A stretch of 64,000 nt of DNA from Betaproteobacteria bacterium (GCA_016791265.1 JAEUMY010000013.1:1-64000); one strand, 5' to 3'. Shown: positions 24,644 through 34,291, counted from the stretch's first letter. Notes: generated by a model not told the origin, from the sequence alone. A program made the numbers and translations.

Positions 24644-27322
24644 TCAAACCCCGGTCCGCGACAACTCCGCCTTCAACGCCAACTGCAGCGTGTTCTGGCT
24701 TTCGTTGAGGTGCGCCCGAGCCTCTTTCGAGAGCTTGGGATTGGCGGCGGCCTTGCGAATATTCGCTTCCAGATTCACCGCGGCCTCGCGCTTGGCGGCG
24801 CGGGTGTCGGCAGTCTGGCCCGGTGTCGAACGCAGGAGGTCGTTGGCCACGCGGCGCAGATGCTCGCGCTGCAGGTTGCGGCGCATCGACGGGATGTCGG
24901 CGCCCGTATTGAGCTCGCCCCAGATGGCGCCTTGCAGCGTGCTGTAGAGCTCGGCCACGGTGAGCACCTTGCCGCCGTCACTCACCTTTTCGCGCGATGC
25001 GTAAAGGCGCTCCGCGACTTCATCCGACCACAGGTGATCCAGCGCCTCGCGCTGCACGGCAAGGACGGCGCCGGCGACATTGATGTCGGGATTGCGGATT
25101 CCCTGGCCGCGAATCCGCTCCAAGTGGTCGATGCCAAGACGGCTCACCAGCTCGGGCTTGATCTTGAAGCTGTCGGCGGAGAAAAGATCCTTCGCGACCA
25201 GTTTCAGGGCTTCGCGCTGGCGCGCGACCGGCACGGGCTCGTACAGTGGCTTGCCGGTGCCGGCGCGGTCACGGCGATGGGTGACCCCGCCCACCATCTT
25301 CACCGCGAGCGAGGCGACCGTGCCAACCTGCTGCAGACCGGCTGCGAAGCTGCGGGTGTAGCGCTCGTAGCTTTCGCCGTCTTTCAGCTTCAGGTTCTCC
25401 GTGCGGGTCCACAATTCGCGCGTGAGCTGCATGCGCTTCTTGTAGTACTCCAGCGGTTCGCTGCCGAGATCGAAGCGGTTGACGTCCGGGTCGATGCCGA
25501 TCAACGGGCCGCTGCCGGAGTCCTCATCGGTGGCATAGGCGAGACGCGGATCGGTCTCCTGACGCTTGGCGATGGCGGCGAGTTCCGCCTTCTCGGTCGC
25601 GGCGTCAAGTTCCTTGTACGCATACTCGATGGCCCAATAGTCGTACGGGCCCAGCGTGCTGTTGACGTACTCGCCCTGCTTCTCGCCCTGGGCCGCGATG
25701 TTGAGCGGCATGTACTCCATGATGGAGGCGACCACGCCATTCACCTTGGTGAAGGCCGGGTCCTGCATCTGCTTCAGCGAGTACGCGGCGGAACCCTTGA
25801 AGTTGTGGCGCAAGCCCAGCGTGTGGCCGACTTCATGCATCACGTTGCGAGTCAGGTTCGCCTTGGCCAGCGCGTCGGCCTGCGGGCTGTCCCAGCTTTC
25901 GTCGCCAAACACGCCACGCGCTTCAAGCAGGCCCATGGCGAACTCGGTGTCGCTGGCGGTGTGCCAGGCATGGCCGCAGGTCATGGAATGTTCATGCGAA
26001 TATTCGCTCGCGAGATTGACGCCGAAGGCCTTGCCGATGTCTTCCATCACGACGCGGCGCGGGTTGCGCGTGAAGCCGTAGCCGGTGGCGATGTCGGCGT
26101 CGAGGATTTCACCCGTGCGCGGATCGACCCGCGACGGGCCGATGGCGAAGCCGACATCCGCGCCGGTGAACCAGCGCACGGACGCGTGCTTCGCGTCCAT
26201 GGTGTCGAAGTCATCCTTCTCGGTCTGCTGTTTCACCACGATTGCATTCTTGAAGCCGGCTTTCTCGAAGGCTTTGTTCCATTCAAGGATGCCGTTGGTC
26301 ACGGCCTCGCGATATTTCTCGGGCACGTTCTTGTCCACCCAAAAGACGATGGGTTGCTTGGGCTCGGATACGGCAGCACCCGGGTCCTTCTTCTCCAGAC
26401 GCCAGCGGTTGACGTGGGGCGTGCGCACCTTCGGCGTGATGTCGTCGGTGTAGTCGACCCGCGAGGTGACGAAATGGCCCACGCGCTCGTCGGCGACGCG
26501 CGCACGCATCGGCTCGGCCGGCAGCTCGATGAAGCTGTAGTAGAAGCTCACGAAGAAACTGCGCGGATCGGGCGACGCTTCCGCCGGACGCGGCACCGGC
26601 GCGCCAGGTTGCAGCGGCGGCGCGGGAATTTTGGGCAATGCGAAATGGGCCTTCACCTGCAGGCCGGTCAAGCCGGCATTGTTGTCGGCGCGGGTGATGC
26701 TGGTGTTGCGGGCATCGAGCGCGTAGGGCAGGCGCATGGCGGTTTCGATGCGCGTCTGATAGCCCGGGATGTCGCCGAAGAAGAGCGCGCTGGCATCGAT
26801 CAACACGGCTTTCGATTCCGGATGCGGCAGCGAGGCCGCGGGGCCGCTGGTGAGGATGGAATCGGAGAACGACTCGGCGACGAAGTGCGCCTGCGGGGTG
26901 CCAGGCTTGGCGTGGAATTCGGTGTTCTTGGCGATCAGTTGAATCTGGTTGCCGATCTTCTTCCACACGACCATGCGGCCGCCGCCCATCTGGCTGCCGT
27001 ACAGGCCGCGCTCGCCGACACTCTGCGGAATGTTCCAGGTGAAGTAGTACGGCTTGTTGAATTGGTCGGGTTTGATTTCGAGCCAGACCTTTTCATCCTT
27101 GCGATACATCTTGAAGAGGCCTGGGACTTCCTTGGCGTCTTTGATGACAACCGCGTGGGGACGCGGAGCGGGTGCGCCCGGCGGGCCGCCTGCGGGCGCG
27201 GCGGCGGCAGCGGCGGGCGGCGCGCCCTCCTGCGCCTGTGCGGGCGCGAGCGTGAGCGCGGCAGTCACGGCCAGTACCAGCGCAGCAACGCGTGACGGAA
27301 TTTTTCTGTTCATGTCTTTCAC
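24644..27322 (-). CDS. Secreted zinc metalloprotease, DUF5117/DUF4953 type (paralog 1)
   Basis: This 892-residue protein has a signal peptide (VAALVLAVTAALTLAPAQAQ) and a proline/alanine-rich linker, then the large N-terminal domain typical of DUF5118/DUF5117 proteins. The zinc site is HEVGHTLGLRH (HExxHxxGxxH, around residue 495), with a metzincin-like Met-turn (SIMEYMP) about 35 residues later. It probably works in the periplasm or outside the cell; substrates are not known. It is closely similar to the next gene upstream (27398-30100), an evident tandem duplication. Two palindrome copies lie within it. Confidence 0.88.
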   Translation of the reverse strand: MKDMNRKIPSRVAALVLAVTAALTLAPAQAQEGAPPAAAAAAPAGGPPGAPAPRPHAVVIKDAKEVPGLFKMYRKDEKVWLEIKPDQFNKPYYFTWNIPQSVGERGLYGSQMGGGRMVVWKKIGNQIQLIAKNTEFHAKPGTPQAHFVAESFSDSILTSGPAASLPHPESKAVLIDASALFFGDIPGYQTRIETAMRLPYALDARNTSITRADNNAGLTGLQVKAHFALPKIPAPPLQPGAPVPRPAEASPDPRSFFVSFYYSFIELPAEPMRARVADERVGHFVTSRVDYTDDITPKVRTPHVNRWRLEKKDPGAAVSEPKQPIVFWVDKNVPEKYREAVTNGILEWNKAFEKAGFKNAIVVKQQTEKDDFDTMDAKHASVRWFTGADVGFAIGPSRVDPRTGEILDADIATGYGFTRNPRRVVMEDIGKAFGVNLASEYSHEHSMTCGHAWHTASDTEFAMGLLEARGVFGDESWDSPQADALAKANLTRNVMHEVGHTLGLRHNFKGSAAYSLKQMQDPAFTKVNGVVASIMEYMPLNIAAQGEKQGEYVNSTLGPYDYWAIEYAYKELDAATEKAELAAIAKRQETDPRLAYATDEDSGSGPLIGIDPDVNRFDLGSEPLEYYKKRMQLTRELWTRTENLKLKDGESYERYTRSFAAGLQQVGTVASLAVKMVGGVTHRRDRAGTGKPLYEPVPVARQREALKLVAKDLFSADSFKIKPELVSRLGIDHLERIRGQGIRNPDINVAGAVLAVQREALDHLWSDEVAERLYASREKVSDGGKVLTVAELYSTLQGAIWGELNTGADIPSMRRNLQREHLRRVANDLLRSTPGQTADTRAAKREAAVNLEANIRKAAANPKLSKEARAHLNESQNTLQLALKAELSRTGV
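24755..24766. repeat. Iterated palindrome, copy 14 (in metalloprotease 1)
   Basis: Read as ANIR in EANIRKAAANP. It stands at the same protein position as copy 17 in the paralog. Confidence 0.95.
25996..26007. repeat. Iterated palindrome, copy 15 (in metalloprotease 1)
   Basis: Read as Glu-Tyr-Ser in LASEYSHEHS. The paralog has no copy at this place. Confidence 0.95.
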
Positions 27323-27337
27323 TCCCTGGAAATAAAG

Positions 27338-27361
27338 AAGGGGACGGTGACCCGTCCCCTT
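27338..27361. terminator. Terminator between the two metalloprotease genes
   Basis: AAGGGGACGG and CCGTCCCCTT form a perfect 10-bp stem with a 4-base loop; on the minus strand it is followed by CTTTATTT. The two paralogs therefore probably have separate transcripts. Confidence 0.65.
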
Positions 27362-27376
27362 CCGTGTGTTGCTATT

Positions 27377-27388
27377 GCGAATATTCGC
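27377..27388. repeat. Iterated palindrome, copy 16 (intergenic)
   Basis: Lies 9 bp after the stop codon of paralog 2 and 16 bp before the terminator stem (in the sense of transcription). Confidence 0.95.
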
Positions 27389-27397
27389 CCTGGCCGA

Positions 27398-30100
27398 TCA
27401 AACCGACGCCCGTGTCAACGGCGCCTTCAGCGCTTCGGAGAGCGTGTTGAGGCTTTCGTTGAGGTGGGCGCGGGCTTCCTTGCTGAGCTTCGGGTTGGCC
27501 ACGGCCTTGCGAATATTCGCTTGCAACGCCAGCGCGGACTCACGCTTCAGCGAACGGGCATCGGCCGGCTGCGTCGGGTTCGGCTTGATGAGGCCGTCGG
27601 CGACGCGGCGCAGATGCTCGCGCTGCAGGTTGCGGCGAACCGCGCTGATGTCGGCACCCGTCCGCAGCTCGCCCCAGATGGCGATGTCGATGGCGTCATA
27701 GACCTCGGAGAGCTTCATGGTCTTGGACGGATCCACCTTCTCGGCCGACGACAGCACGCGGGCCGCCAGATCGTCGGACATCAGGCGATCCAGAATGCCG
27801 CGCTGCAGGTTGAGCACCGCCGTGCCGACGCTGACATCGGGATTGCGGATGCCCTGACCGCGCGTACGCTCGAAGTGGTCGATGCCGATGCGGCTCACGA
27901 ACTCCGGCTTGAACTTGAAGGCGTCTTCCTTCAGGAAGTCATTGGTCAGGAGCTTCAGCGCTTCACGCTGACGCGCGATGGGCGTCGGCTCGTACGCGGG
28001 GCGTGCGCCGGGGCCGGCGCGGTCGCGATTGTGACGGATGCCACCGATGTACTTGGTGATTTCCGGCGCCACCTGCGCGACGCGTCCGAAGCCGGAAGTC
28101 AGGCTGCGCGTCAGGCGCTCATAGCTTTCGCCTGGCTTCAGTTGCAGGTTCTGGGTGCGATCCCACAACTCGCGGGACAGTTGCAGCCGGCGCTTGAAGT
28201 ACTCCAGCGGCTCGGTGCCCAAATCCCAGCGCGTGGCGTCAGGGTCGATGCCCAGCAGGATGTTGCCGAAGCCAGCGTCTTCGTCGGTCGCGTAGGCGAG
28301 ACGCGGGTCGGTGACTTGACGCACCGCAATCTTCTCCAGCTCGGCCTTCTCGGTCTTGGGGTCGAGCGGCTTGTAGCCGTACTCGATGGCCCAGTAGTCG
28401 TACGGCCCGATGGTGCTCATGCCGTACTCGCCCTGCTTCTCGCCTTTCAACGCGATGTTGAACGGCGCGTACTCCATCACCGTGGTCCAGGTGCCGTTGA
28501 CCTTGGTGAATGCCGGATCCTGAATCTGCTTCAACGTGTAGACCGTGGAGCCCTTGTAGTTGTGACGCAGGCCCAGCGTGTGGCCGACCTCGTGCATCAT
28601 CACGTCCTTCACATAGGACTGGGCCAGCGCCTCGGCCTCGGGGCCGTCCATGTCGCCACCGCGCGCTTCGAGCAGGTCCATGGCGAAGTGATATTCACCC
28701 GCCGCCTCCTGCATGTAGTTGCACGTGAGGAAGGACTTGTGCGCCTTCAGCGGGTCCATGATGGTCAGAACATTGGCATCGAATTGCGCAGGCTTGCCGA
28801 TGTCTTCCGCCACGAGGCGGCGGGCGCCGCGCGCGAACACGTCGGACATGCCGATGTCGGCGTCGAGGATTTCACCGGTGCGCGGATCCATCTGCGACGG
28901 GCCGATGGCGAAGCCTGCGTCGGCGCCGGTGAACCAGCGAACGGAGGCGTGCTTGCCATCCATGGTGTCGAAGTCATCCTTCTCGGTCTGCTGCTTCACC
29001 ACCAGCGCGTTCTTGAATCCGGCACGTTCGAAGGCCTTGTTCCATTCCAGCACGGCGTCGGCCACCGTCTTGCGGTACTTCTCGGGGATGTTCTTGTCCA
29101 GCCAGAACGTGATCGGTTCCTTCGGCTCGGAGATGGCAGCGGACGGGTCCTTCTTTTCCAGTCTCCAGCGCTTCACGATGTGCTCGCGCGTCTTCGGCTT
29201 GATGTCATCGGTGTAGTCGACACGTGAGGACGTGAAGTAGCCCACGCGCTCGTCCGCGACCCGCGCAGCCATCGGCTGGGCCGGCAGTTCGGCGAAGGTG
29301 TAGTAGTAGCTCACGAACAGGCTGCGCGGATCGGGCGTGACCTGGGGCGGGGGCGGCATCGGCACCGGCGACGGGGTGAGCGGCGGCGGGGAAATCTTGG
29401 GTACGGCGAAGTGCGCTTTCACGCGAAGACCGGTGGAGAGCTCCGCATTCTTCACATGATCGAAGCTGGTGTTGCGCGCATCCAAGGCGAACGGCATGCG
29501 GAACACGGCTTCGAGACGCGTGAGATAGCCGGGAATGTCGGTGAAGAGGAACCCGTTGGCCTCGATCAGGAACGCCTTGGTGTCGGGATGCGGCGCGGAC
29601 GCGACTGCGCCGGAGGTGAGCAGACTGTCGGAGAAGGATTCGGAGACGAACTGGGCCTGCGGCGTGCCGGGCTTGGCATAGAACTCGGTGTTCTTCTCGA
29701 TCAGCTGCACCTGGTTGCCGATCTTCTTCCACTGCACGAGCGCGCTGCCGCCCATCTGGCCGCCGTAAAGACCACGCTCACCCACGCTTTGCGGAATGTT
29801 GTAGGTGAAGAAGTAGAGCTTGTCCAACTGCTCCGGCTTGATCTCCATCCAGATCTTCTCGTCTTTCTGGTACAGCTTGAAGAGACCCGGGATTTCCTTG
29901 GCGTCCTTGATGACATCCTTGTAGGGGCGCGGTTGCGCGGCGGCGGCAGCGGCGGCACCGGCAGCGGGCGGGCCACCGGCGGGTGCGCCAGCAGGCGCGC
30001 CGGCGGGCGGTGTGGCCGGGGCTTGGGCCAGCGCGGGCAGGCTGAGCGTCATGAAGACGGCAGCCGCCAGGGTCTTGAGACGGGCGGGACGGTGAGACAT
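27398..30100 (-). CDS. Secreted zinc metalloprotease, DUF5117/DUF4953 type (paralog 2)
   Basis: This 900-residue protein matches the architecture of its neighbour throughout: a signal peptide (LKTLAAAVFMTLSLPALAQ), an Ala/Pro/Gly-rich linker, DUF5118/DUF5117-type domain, HEVGHTLGLRH zinc site and MEYAP Met-turn. The frame is open 28 codons further upstream, but AGGA lies 7 bases before the ATG at 30100, which gives a clean signal peptide. Local differences occur just before the zinc site, where paralog 1 reads SHEHSMTCGHAWH and this one reads LKAHKSFLTCNY, which may change specificity. Confidence 0.88.
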   Translation of the reverse strand: MSHRPARLKTLAAAVFMTLSLPALAQAPATPPAGAPAGAPAGGPPAAGAAAAAAAQPRPYKDVIKDAKEIPGLFKLYQKDEKIWMEIKPEQLDKLYFFTYNIPQSVGERGLYGGQMGGSALVQWKKIGNQVQLIEKNTEFYAKPGTPQAQFVSESFSDSLLTSGAVASAPHPDTKAFLIEANGFLFTDIPGYLTRLEAVFRMPFALDARNTSFDHVKNAELSTGLRVKAHFAVPKISPPPLTPSPVPMPPPPQVTPDPRSLFVSYYYTFAELPAQPMAARVADERVGYFTSSRVDYTDDIKPKTREHIVKRWRLEKKDPSAAISEPKEPITFWLDKNIPEKYRKTVADAVLEWNKAFERAGFKNALVVKQQTEKDDFDTMDGKHASVRWFTGADAGFAIGPSQMDPRTGEILDADIGMSDVFARGARRLVAEDIGKPAQFDANVLTIMDPLKAHKSFLTCNYMQEAAGEYHFAMDLLEARGGDMDGPEAEALAQSYVKDVMMHEVGHTLGLRHNYKGSTVYTLKQIQDPAFTKVNGTWTTVMEYAPFNIALKGEKQGEYGMSTIGPYDYWAIEYGYKPLDPKTEKAELEKIAVRQVTDPRLAYATDEDAGFGNILLGIDPDATRWDLGTEPLEYFKRRLQLSRELWDRTQNLQLKPGESYERLTRSLTSGFGRVAQVAPEITKYIGGIRHNRDRAGPGARPAYEPTPIARQREALKLLTNDFLKEDAFKFKPEFVSRIGIDHFERTRGQGIRNPDVSVGTAVLNLQRGILDRLMSDDLAARVLSSAEKVDPSKTMKLSEVYDAIDIAIWGELRTGADISAVRRNLQREHLRRVADGLIKPNPTQPADARSLKRESALALQANIRKAVANPKLSKEARAHLNESLNTLSEALKAPLTRASV
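27509..27520. repeat. Iterated palindrome, copy 17 (in metalloprotease 2)
   Basis: Read as ANIR in QANIRKAVANP, at the position equivalent to copy 14. Confidence 0.95.
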
Positions 30101-30277
30101 GAACAGTTCCTCTCTGTGGTGGGCGAGCATCTTTTTGGGGCGCTCTGGATGCCGTGGGTTGGCGAATGGGTTGAAGCGATGCAAGAACTTATTGTGACAC
30201 CAAGGCGGGTGCGGCCTAAGGGGTGGCGGTAGCAGTTCGCAACGGATTGTAGCGATGTATGTCCGGCCGACGGGGCC

Positions 30278-31594
30278 TCAAGTCGATGTGTCCAGCGCCT
30301 GCCCGATGTCCCAGAGGATGTCGTCCAGCGTCTCCAAGCCGATGGAGAGGCGAACCATGTCCGGCGGCACGCCGGCCTTGATCTGGTCGGCCTCCTCCAA
30401 CTGACGATGCGTGGTCGATGCCGGGTGGATCACCAGTGATTTCGCGTCGCCAATGTTGGCAAGATGGCTGATGAATTGCAGATTATTGATGAATGTGACC
30501 GCTGCATCGAAGCTGGATTTGGACTTGTCGTTCGAGGGCTTGATGCCGAACGACAGCAAGGCGCCCGCACCCTTTGGCATGTAGCGCTTCACCAGGCCGT
30601 GGTACCTGTTGCCGGCGAGGCCGGGATAGTTGACCCAGGCCACACGCGGATGGGATTCGAGGAACTGGGCAACGGCCAGCGTGTTGGCGCAATGCCGCTC
30701 CATGCGTACCGGCAGTGTCTCCAGCCCCTGCAAGAGCAGCCATGCATTGAACGGCGAAATGGCCGGGCCGAAGACGCGCAGCACTTCCATGCGCGCTTTC
30801 ATGGTGAAGGCGAAATCGCCAAAGGTCTCGAAGAAGCGCACGCCATGATAGCCGGCGGAGGGTTCGTTCATGGAGGGGAAGCGGGTGCGAATATTCGCCT
30901 CTCCCCAGGGAAACTTCCCTGACTCCACGAGCACGCCCCCCATGCTCGTGCCATGTCCGCCCATGAACTTGGTGGCGGAATGCACGACGATGTCCGCACC
31001 GTGTTTCAGCGGCTGGCAGAGGTAGGGCGAGGCAGCGGTGTTGTCGACCATGAAGGGCACGCCCGCATCACGCGCGATGGCGCCGACAGCCTCAAGGTCG
31101 ATCATGTTGATGGCCGGGTTGCCGAGCGTCTCGGAGAAGACGACCTTGGTGTTGGGTTTCAGCGCCTTCCTGAAATTCTCCGGATCGTCGGGGTCGACCA
31201 GGGTGGCCTCGATGCCCAGCTTCTTCAGGTTCACGGTCAGCATGGTGTGCGTGCCGCCGTAGAGTCTTGACGACGATACGACGTGGTCGCCGGCTTCGAG
31301 AATGTTCAAGAGCGCCACCATCTCCGCCGCTTGTCCGCTTGCCGTGGCAACAGCAGCGCGCCCGCCTTCCAGTGCCGCGACTCGCTCCTCGAACACGGCA
31401 GTCGTGGGATTGGACAACCGCGTGTAGACATTGCCGAACGTTTGCAAGTTGAAGAGGCTCGCCGCATGGTCGGGTGAATCGAACACATACGACGTGGTTT
31501 GATAAAGCGGCACGGCGCGCGACCCTGTGGCCGAGTCAGGAATCTGGCCAGCGTGCAGGGCGAGGGTCTCAAATCCGAATGTGCGATCTGGCAT
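30278..31594 (-). CDS. metY: O-acetylhomoserine aminocarboxypropyltransferase (sulfhydrylase)
   Basis: This 438-residue PLP enzyme of the Cys/Met-metabolism family makes homocysteine from O-acetylhomoserine and sulfide. The start MPDRTFGFETLALHAGQ, the FNLQTFGNVYTRLSNPTT segment, the PLP lysine in VVHSATKFMGGHG and the final HPASTTHRQL fit MetY rather than the shorter MetB/MetZ enzymes. I start at the ATG at 31594; the longer frame upstream is non-coding leader with a palindrome copy. It stands alone and is divergent from the beta-lactamase-like gene. Confidence 0.92.
   Translation of the reverse strand: MPDRTFGFETLALHAGQIPDSATGSRAVPLYQTTSYVFDSPDHAASLFNLQTFGNVYTRLSNPTTAVFEERVAALEGGRAAVATASGQAAEMVALLNILEAGDHVVSSSRLYGGTHTMLTVNLKKLGIEATLVDPDDPENFRKALKPNTKVVFSETLGNPAINMIDLEAVGAIARDAGVPFMVDNTAASPYLCQPLKHGADIVVHSATKFMGGHGTSMGGVLVESGKFPWGEANIRTRFPSMNEPSAGYHGVRFFETFGDFAFTMKARMEVLRVFGPAISPFNAWLLLQGLETLPVRMERHCANTLAVAQFLESHPRVAWVNYPGLAGNRYHGLVKRYMPKGAGALLSFGIKPSNDKSKSSFDAAVTFINNLQFISHLANIGDAKSLVIHPASTTHRQLEEADQIKAGVPPDMVRLSIGLETLDDILWDIGQALDTST
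30887..30898. repeat. Iterated palindrome, copy 18 (in metY)
   Basis: Read as ANIR in WGEANIRTRFP. Confidence 0.95.
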
Positions 31595-31682
31595 TTTGTT
31601 GGGGCTGGGTCTGGTCCGCCTTCCGCTCAACGGGAAAGGTCGGGGAGAGCGATGGAAGTTTGTGATTTTTATCGGGTGATTC

Positions 31683-31694
31683 GCGAATATTCGC
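31683..31694. repeat. Iterated palindrome, copy 19 (intergenic)
   Basis: Lies in the 171-bp divergent gap between metY and the beta-lactamase-like gene, 82 bp before the GTG start of the latter. Confidence 0.95.
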
Positions 31695-31765
31695 AAATAA
31701 AGCGCACACATGCAGCCGGCGCCTCAACTATCATGCGTCCCCAATCATCATCGCAAGGAGAGATC

Positions 31766-33247
31766 GTGCCTCGTTTTTCGCTGTCACTTCTGTTGCTGTG
31801 CACACTGCCGTTGGCGGTCGACGCGAATCCCGCACGGCCGAAGCCGGGTGCCACATCGTGGACCTGCCTGACCGCAAAAGACGCCCAGGACCGCCGCCGC
31901 AGTGTCGAGCAGGGCATGTTTCCCGGCGTCATTTTCGAGGACGAAACCAAGGCTACCAACATCGAATCGCGCATGAGCGAGCGGCAAATCCGCGCCCTGT
32001 CGGTGGCCGTGATCCGTGCCGGGAAACTAGACTGGTCCGGTGCCTACGGCAGGCAGGGCGATGACGCGCCGGCGACTCAGTGCAACACCTTGTTCCAAGG
32101 TGGATCACTTGCCAAGCCGGTCACGCTCCTCGCGGCATTGCGCATGAGTCTGGCCGGCAAGATTGACCTCGATCGCAATATCGACCTTTACCTGAAGTCC
32201 TATCAGCTACTGCCAGGCAAACAGAGCGCCACCAAACCGGTCACCTTTCGCAATCTGCTGGCCCACACCGCAGGCATCACCCCAGGCGGTTATGCGGGCT
32301 ATGCGCATGGGCAGCCGCTTCCCACGGATGTGGAGACGGTCAATGCGAGCGGGCCCGCAAACACACGCAAGGTTGAAGTGCTGAATGAGCCCGGCGCAGC
32401 GCTCGCCTACTCGGGCGGCGGCTATACCGTTGCCGAAATCGCGCTCCAGGATCGCTTCGGCGAGCCGTTCGAGACGCTGATGAAGACATGGATTCTGGGT
32501 CCGGTGGGCATGCGTCAGGCCGAGTTCACGCAACCGCTGCCGGCCGCGCGCCACGCACACACAGCGCTGGGGCATGGCCGCGACCAGAAGCCCGTCCCCG
32601 GCGGCTGGCACAACCATCCCGAGCAGGCCGCGGCCGGGCTCTGGGCAACTCCGACCGACATGGCAACGCTCCTGATTGAAGTGTGGAAGGCTTATCACGG
32701 CAACAGCGCTGTCTTCACCCAGGCCGGCGTGCGGGAACTGCTTGAGCGTCCCGTCGAGGGCCACGCCCATGGATTCCGCGTGATCGGCGAAGGCGACCAG
32801 CGATTCATCACGCACTACGGCGGCACAACCGGCTACAACGCCGGCATGACCCTGAATCTCGCAAGCGGCCACGGTGCGGTCTACATGACCAACAGCGAAT
32901 CGGGCGGATCGCTGGGCCGCGAATTTTTGCAGTCGGTCTCGCGCGTCTACGCCTGGCCGATGTTTCGCGCGACAACGGTGAAGCGGGCATCACGGCCCGC
33001 AGAAGTGATCCGCGCGCTCGTCGGCACCTATCACTTTGCCGAGTCGGATTCACGCGTCAAGGCGGAGTACGCCGACAACACACTCACGCTGGTTTTTCCA
33101 AACGGTGACCGTTACGCGATGGCGCCCGTCGTGGGAGGGCCGCGCGAGTTCATTCATCCGGCCACCGGCGTGCGCGCAGCATTTGAAGGCGAAGGTGCCG
33201 AGCTGGGCATGCGTCTCTATGGAGAGCTGGGCAAGCGCCAGCCTTAG
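31766..33247 (+). CDS. Serine beta-lactamase-like hydrolase (class C / esterase fold)
   Basis: This 493-residue protein has a signal peptide (FSLSLLLLCTLPLAVDA) and the penicillin-binding fold. SxxK is seen as SLAK (Ser near residue 114), the second motif as YSGGGY, and HTAGI is the class C/EstB-type strand. A C-terminal 100-residue beta domain follows, as in several periplasmic peptidases and esterases. AAGGAG lies 5 bases before the GTG. The role could be cell-wall peptide turnover or ester hydrolysis; resistance to beta-lactams cannot be claimed from sequence. It is followed by a strong terminator. Confidence 0.85.
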   Translation: MPRFSLSLLLLCTLPLAVDANPARPKPGATSWTCLTAKDAQDRRRSVEQGMFPGVIFEDETKATNIESRMSERQIRALSVAVIRAGKLDWSGAYGRQGDDAPATQCNTLFQGGSLAKPVTLLAALRMSLAGKIDLDRNIDLYLKSYQLLPGKQSATKPVTFRNLLAHTAGITPGGYAGYAHGQPLPTDVETVNASGPANTRKVEVLNEPGAALAYSGGGYTVAEIALQDRFGEPFETLMKTWILGPVGMRQAEFTQPLPAARHAHTALGHGRDQKPVPGGWHNHPEQAAAGLWATPTDMATLLIEVWKAYHGNSAVFTQAGVRELLERPVEGHAHGFRVIGEGDQRFITHYGGTTGYNAGMTLNLASGHGAVYMTNSESGGSLGREFLQSVSRVYAWPMFRATTVKRASRPAEVIRALVGTYHFAESDSRVKAEYADNTLTLVFPNGDRYAMAPVVGGPREFIHPATGVRAAFEGEGAELGMRLYGELGKRQP

Positions 33248-33267
33248 GTCACGGGTTTGCAATGAAG

Positions 33268-33289
33268 AAGCCCGCCTTGCGGCGGGCTT
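33268..33289. terminator. Bidirectional terminator between convergent genes
   Basis: AAGCCCGCC and GGCGGGCTT form a perfect 9-bp stem with a 4-base loop, followed by GTCTTGTT on the plus strand. It separates the beta-lactamase-like gene from the SPFH gene. Confidence 0.8.
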
Positions 33290-33310
33290 GTCTTGTTCCG
33301 GCGCTCACTG

Positions 33311-34291
33311 CTACTTCGCCAGCTTCGACTTGTCCAGCACGGTCATGGCCGTGGCCAGCATGCCGGACACGTCCGCCGCGTTGGCCGGAACGATGATGGT
33401 GTTGTTGGTCTTGGCGAGCTGGCCGAATGCCTCCACGTACTTTTCGGCCACCTTGAGGTTGGCGGCCTGCATGCCCCCCTCGGCTGAAAGCGCCGCAGCC
33501 ACCTGGCGCACGGCGGAGGCCGTGGCTTCCGCAACCGTGGTCAGCGCGGTCGCTTCACCCTGCGCCTTGTTGATGGCCGCCGTCTTTTCGCCTTCTGACT
33601 TCAACACCGCAGCCTGCTTTTCACCGTCGGCGATGTTGATTTCTTCCTGCCGCTGGCCTTCGGACTTGGCGATCAAGGCGCGCTTTTCGCGCTCGGCCGT
33701 GATCTGCGCCTGCATGGCGCGAAGGATGGACTCGGGCGGAGTGAGACTCTTGATTTCGTAGCGCAGGACCTTGATGCCCCAGGTGCGACCGGCATCATCC
33801 AGCACGCTCACGATCTTCTGGTTGATCTCGTCGCGGCTCTCAAACGTGCGGTCCAGCTCCATCTTGCCGACTTCCGAACGCAACGCCGTCTGGGCCAACT
33901 GACTGATGGCCAGCACATAGTCCGACGAACCGTACGAGGCGAGACGCGGATCAACCACCTGGAAGTAGATGATGCCGTCAACGGCGAGCTGGGTGTTGTC
34001 CTTGGTGATACAGACCTGCTCGGCGATGTCCAGCGGGACTTCTTTCAGCGAGTGCTTGTAGGCCACGCGATCGATGAAGGGCACGATGACGTTGAGGCCG
34101 GGCTCGAGGGTGCCGTGGAACTTGCCCAGACGCTCGACCACCCAGGCGTTCTGCTGCGGCACGATGCGCACGCCCTCGACGATGAAGACGATGATCGTGG
34201 CGAGGATGAAGAAGGGAATGGCGAGCCCCTGCAGCGGGGTAAAGTAGAGAATCACTGTGGCGACAGCGACGCCGATGAGTTTGGCAAACAT
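33311..34291 (-). CDS. SPFH/Band 7 membrane protein, stomatin/QmcA-like
   Basis: This 326-residue protein has an N-terminal membrane segment (ILYFTPLQGLAIPFFILATII, near residues 15-38), the Band 7 domain (VRIVPQQNAWVVERLGKF to ALRSEVGKMELD) and a long charged coiled coil (AEREKRALIAKSEGQRQEEINIADGE region). It probably forms membrane microdomain scaffolds or regulates proteases. The NfeD gene lies 35 bp upstream on the same strand, the usual SPFH-NfeD partnership. Confidence 0.93.
   Translation of the reverse strand: MFAKLIGVAVATVILYFTPLQGLAIPFFILATIIVFIVEGVRIVPQQNAWVVERLGKFHGTLEPGLNVIVPFIDRVAYKHSLKEVPLDIAEQVCITKDNTQLAVDGIIYFQVVDPRLASYGSSDYVLAISQLAQTALRSEVGKMELDRTFESRDEINQKIVSVLDDAGRTWGIKVLRYEIKSLTPPESILRAMQAQITAEREKRALIAKSEGQRQEEINIADGEKQAAVLKSEGEKTAAINKAQGEATALTTVAEATASAVRQVAAALSAEGGMQAANLKVAEKYVEAFGQLAKTNNTIIVPANAADVSGMLATAMTVLDKSKLAK

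Noticed and set aside
24527..27295. A 922-codon open frame on the plus strand across metalloprotease 1
   Set aside because: It runs antisense to a protein with a signal peptide and zinc motif, reads through a strong terminator, and has the Arg/His/Gly-rich composition of GC-rich antisense frames.
31598..31711. N-terminal extension of MetY with a LRIFAN segment
   Set aside because: The family start is MPDRTFGFETLALHAGQ; the extension is leader DNA with a palindrome copy.
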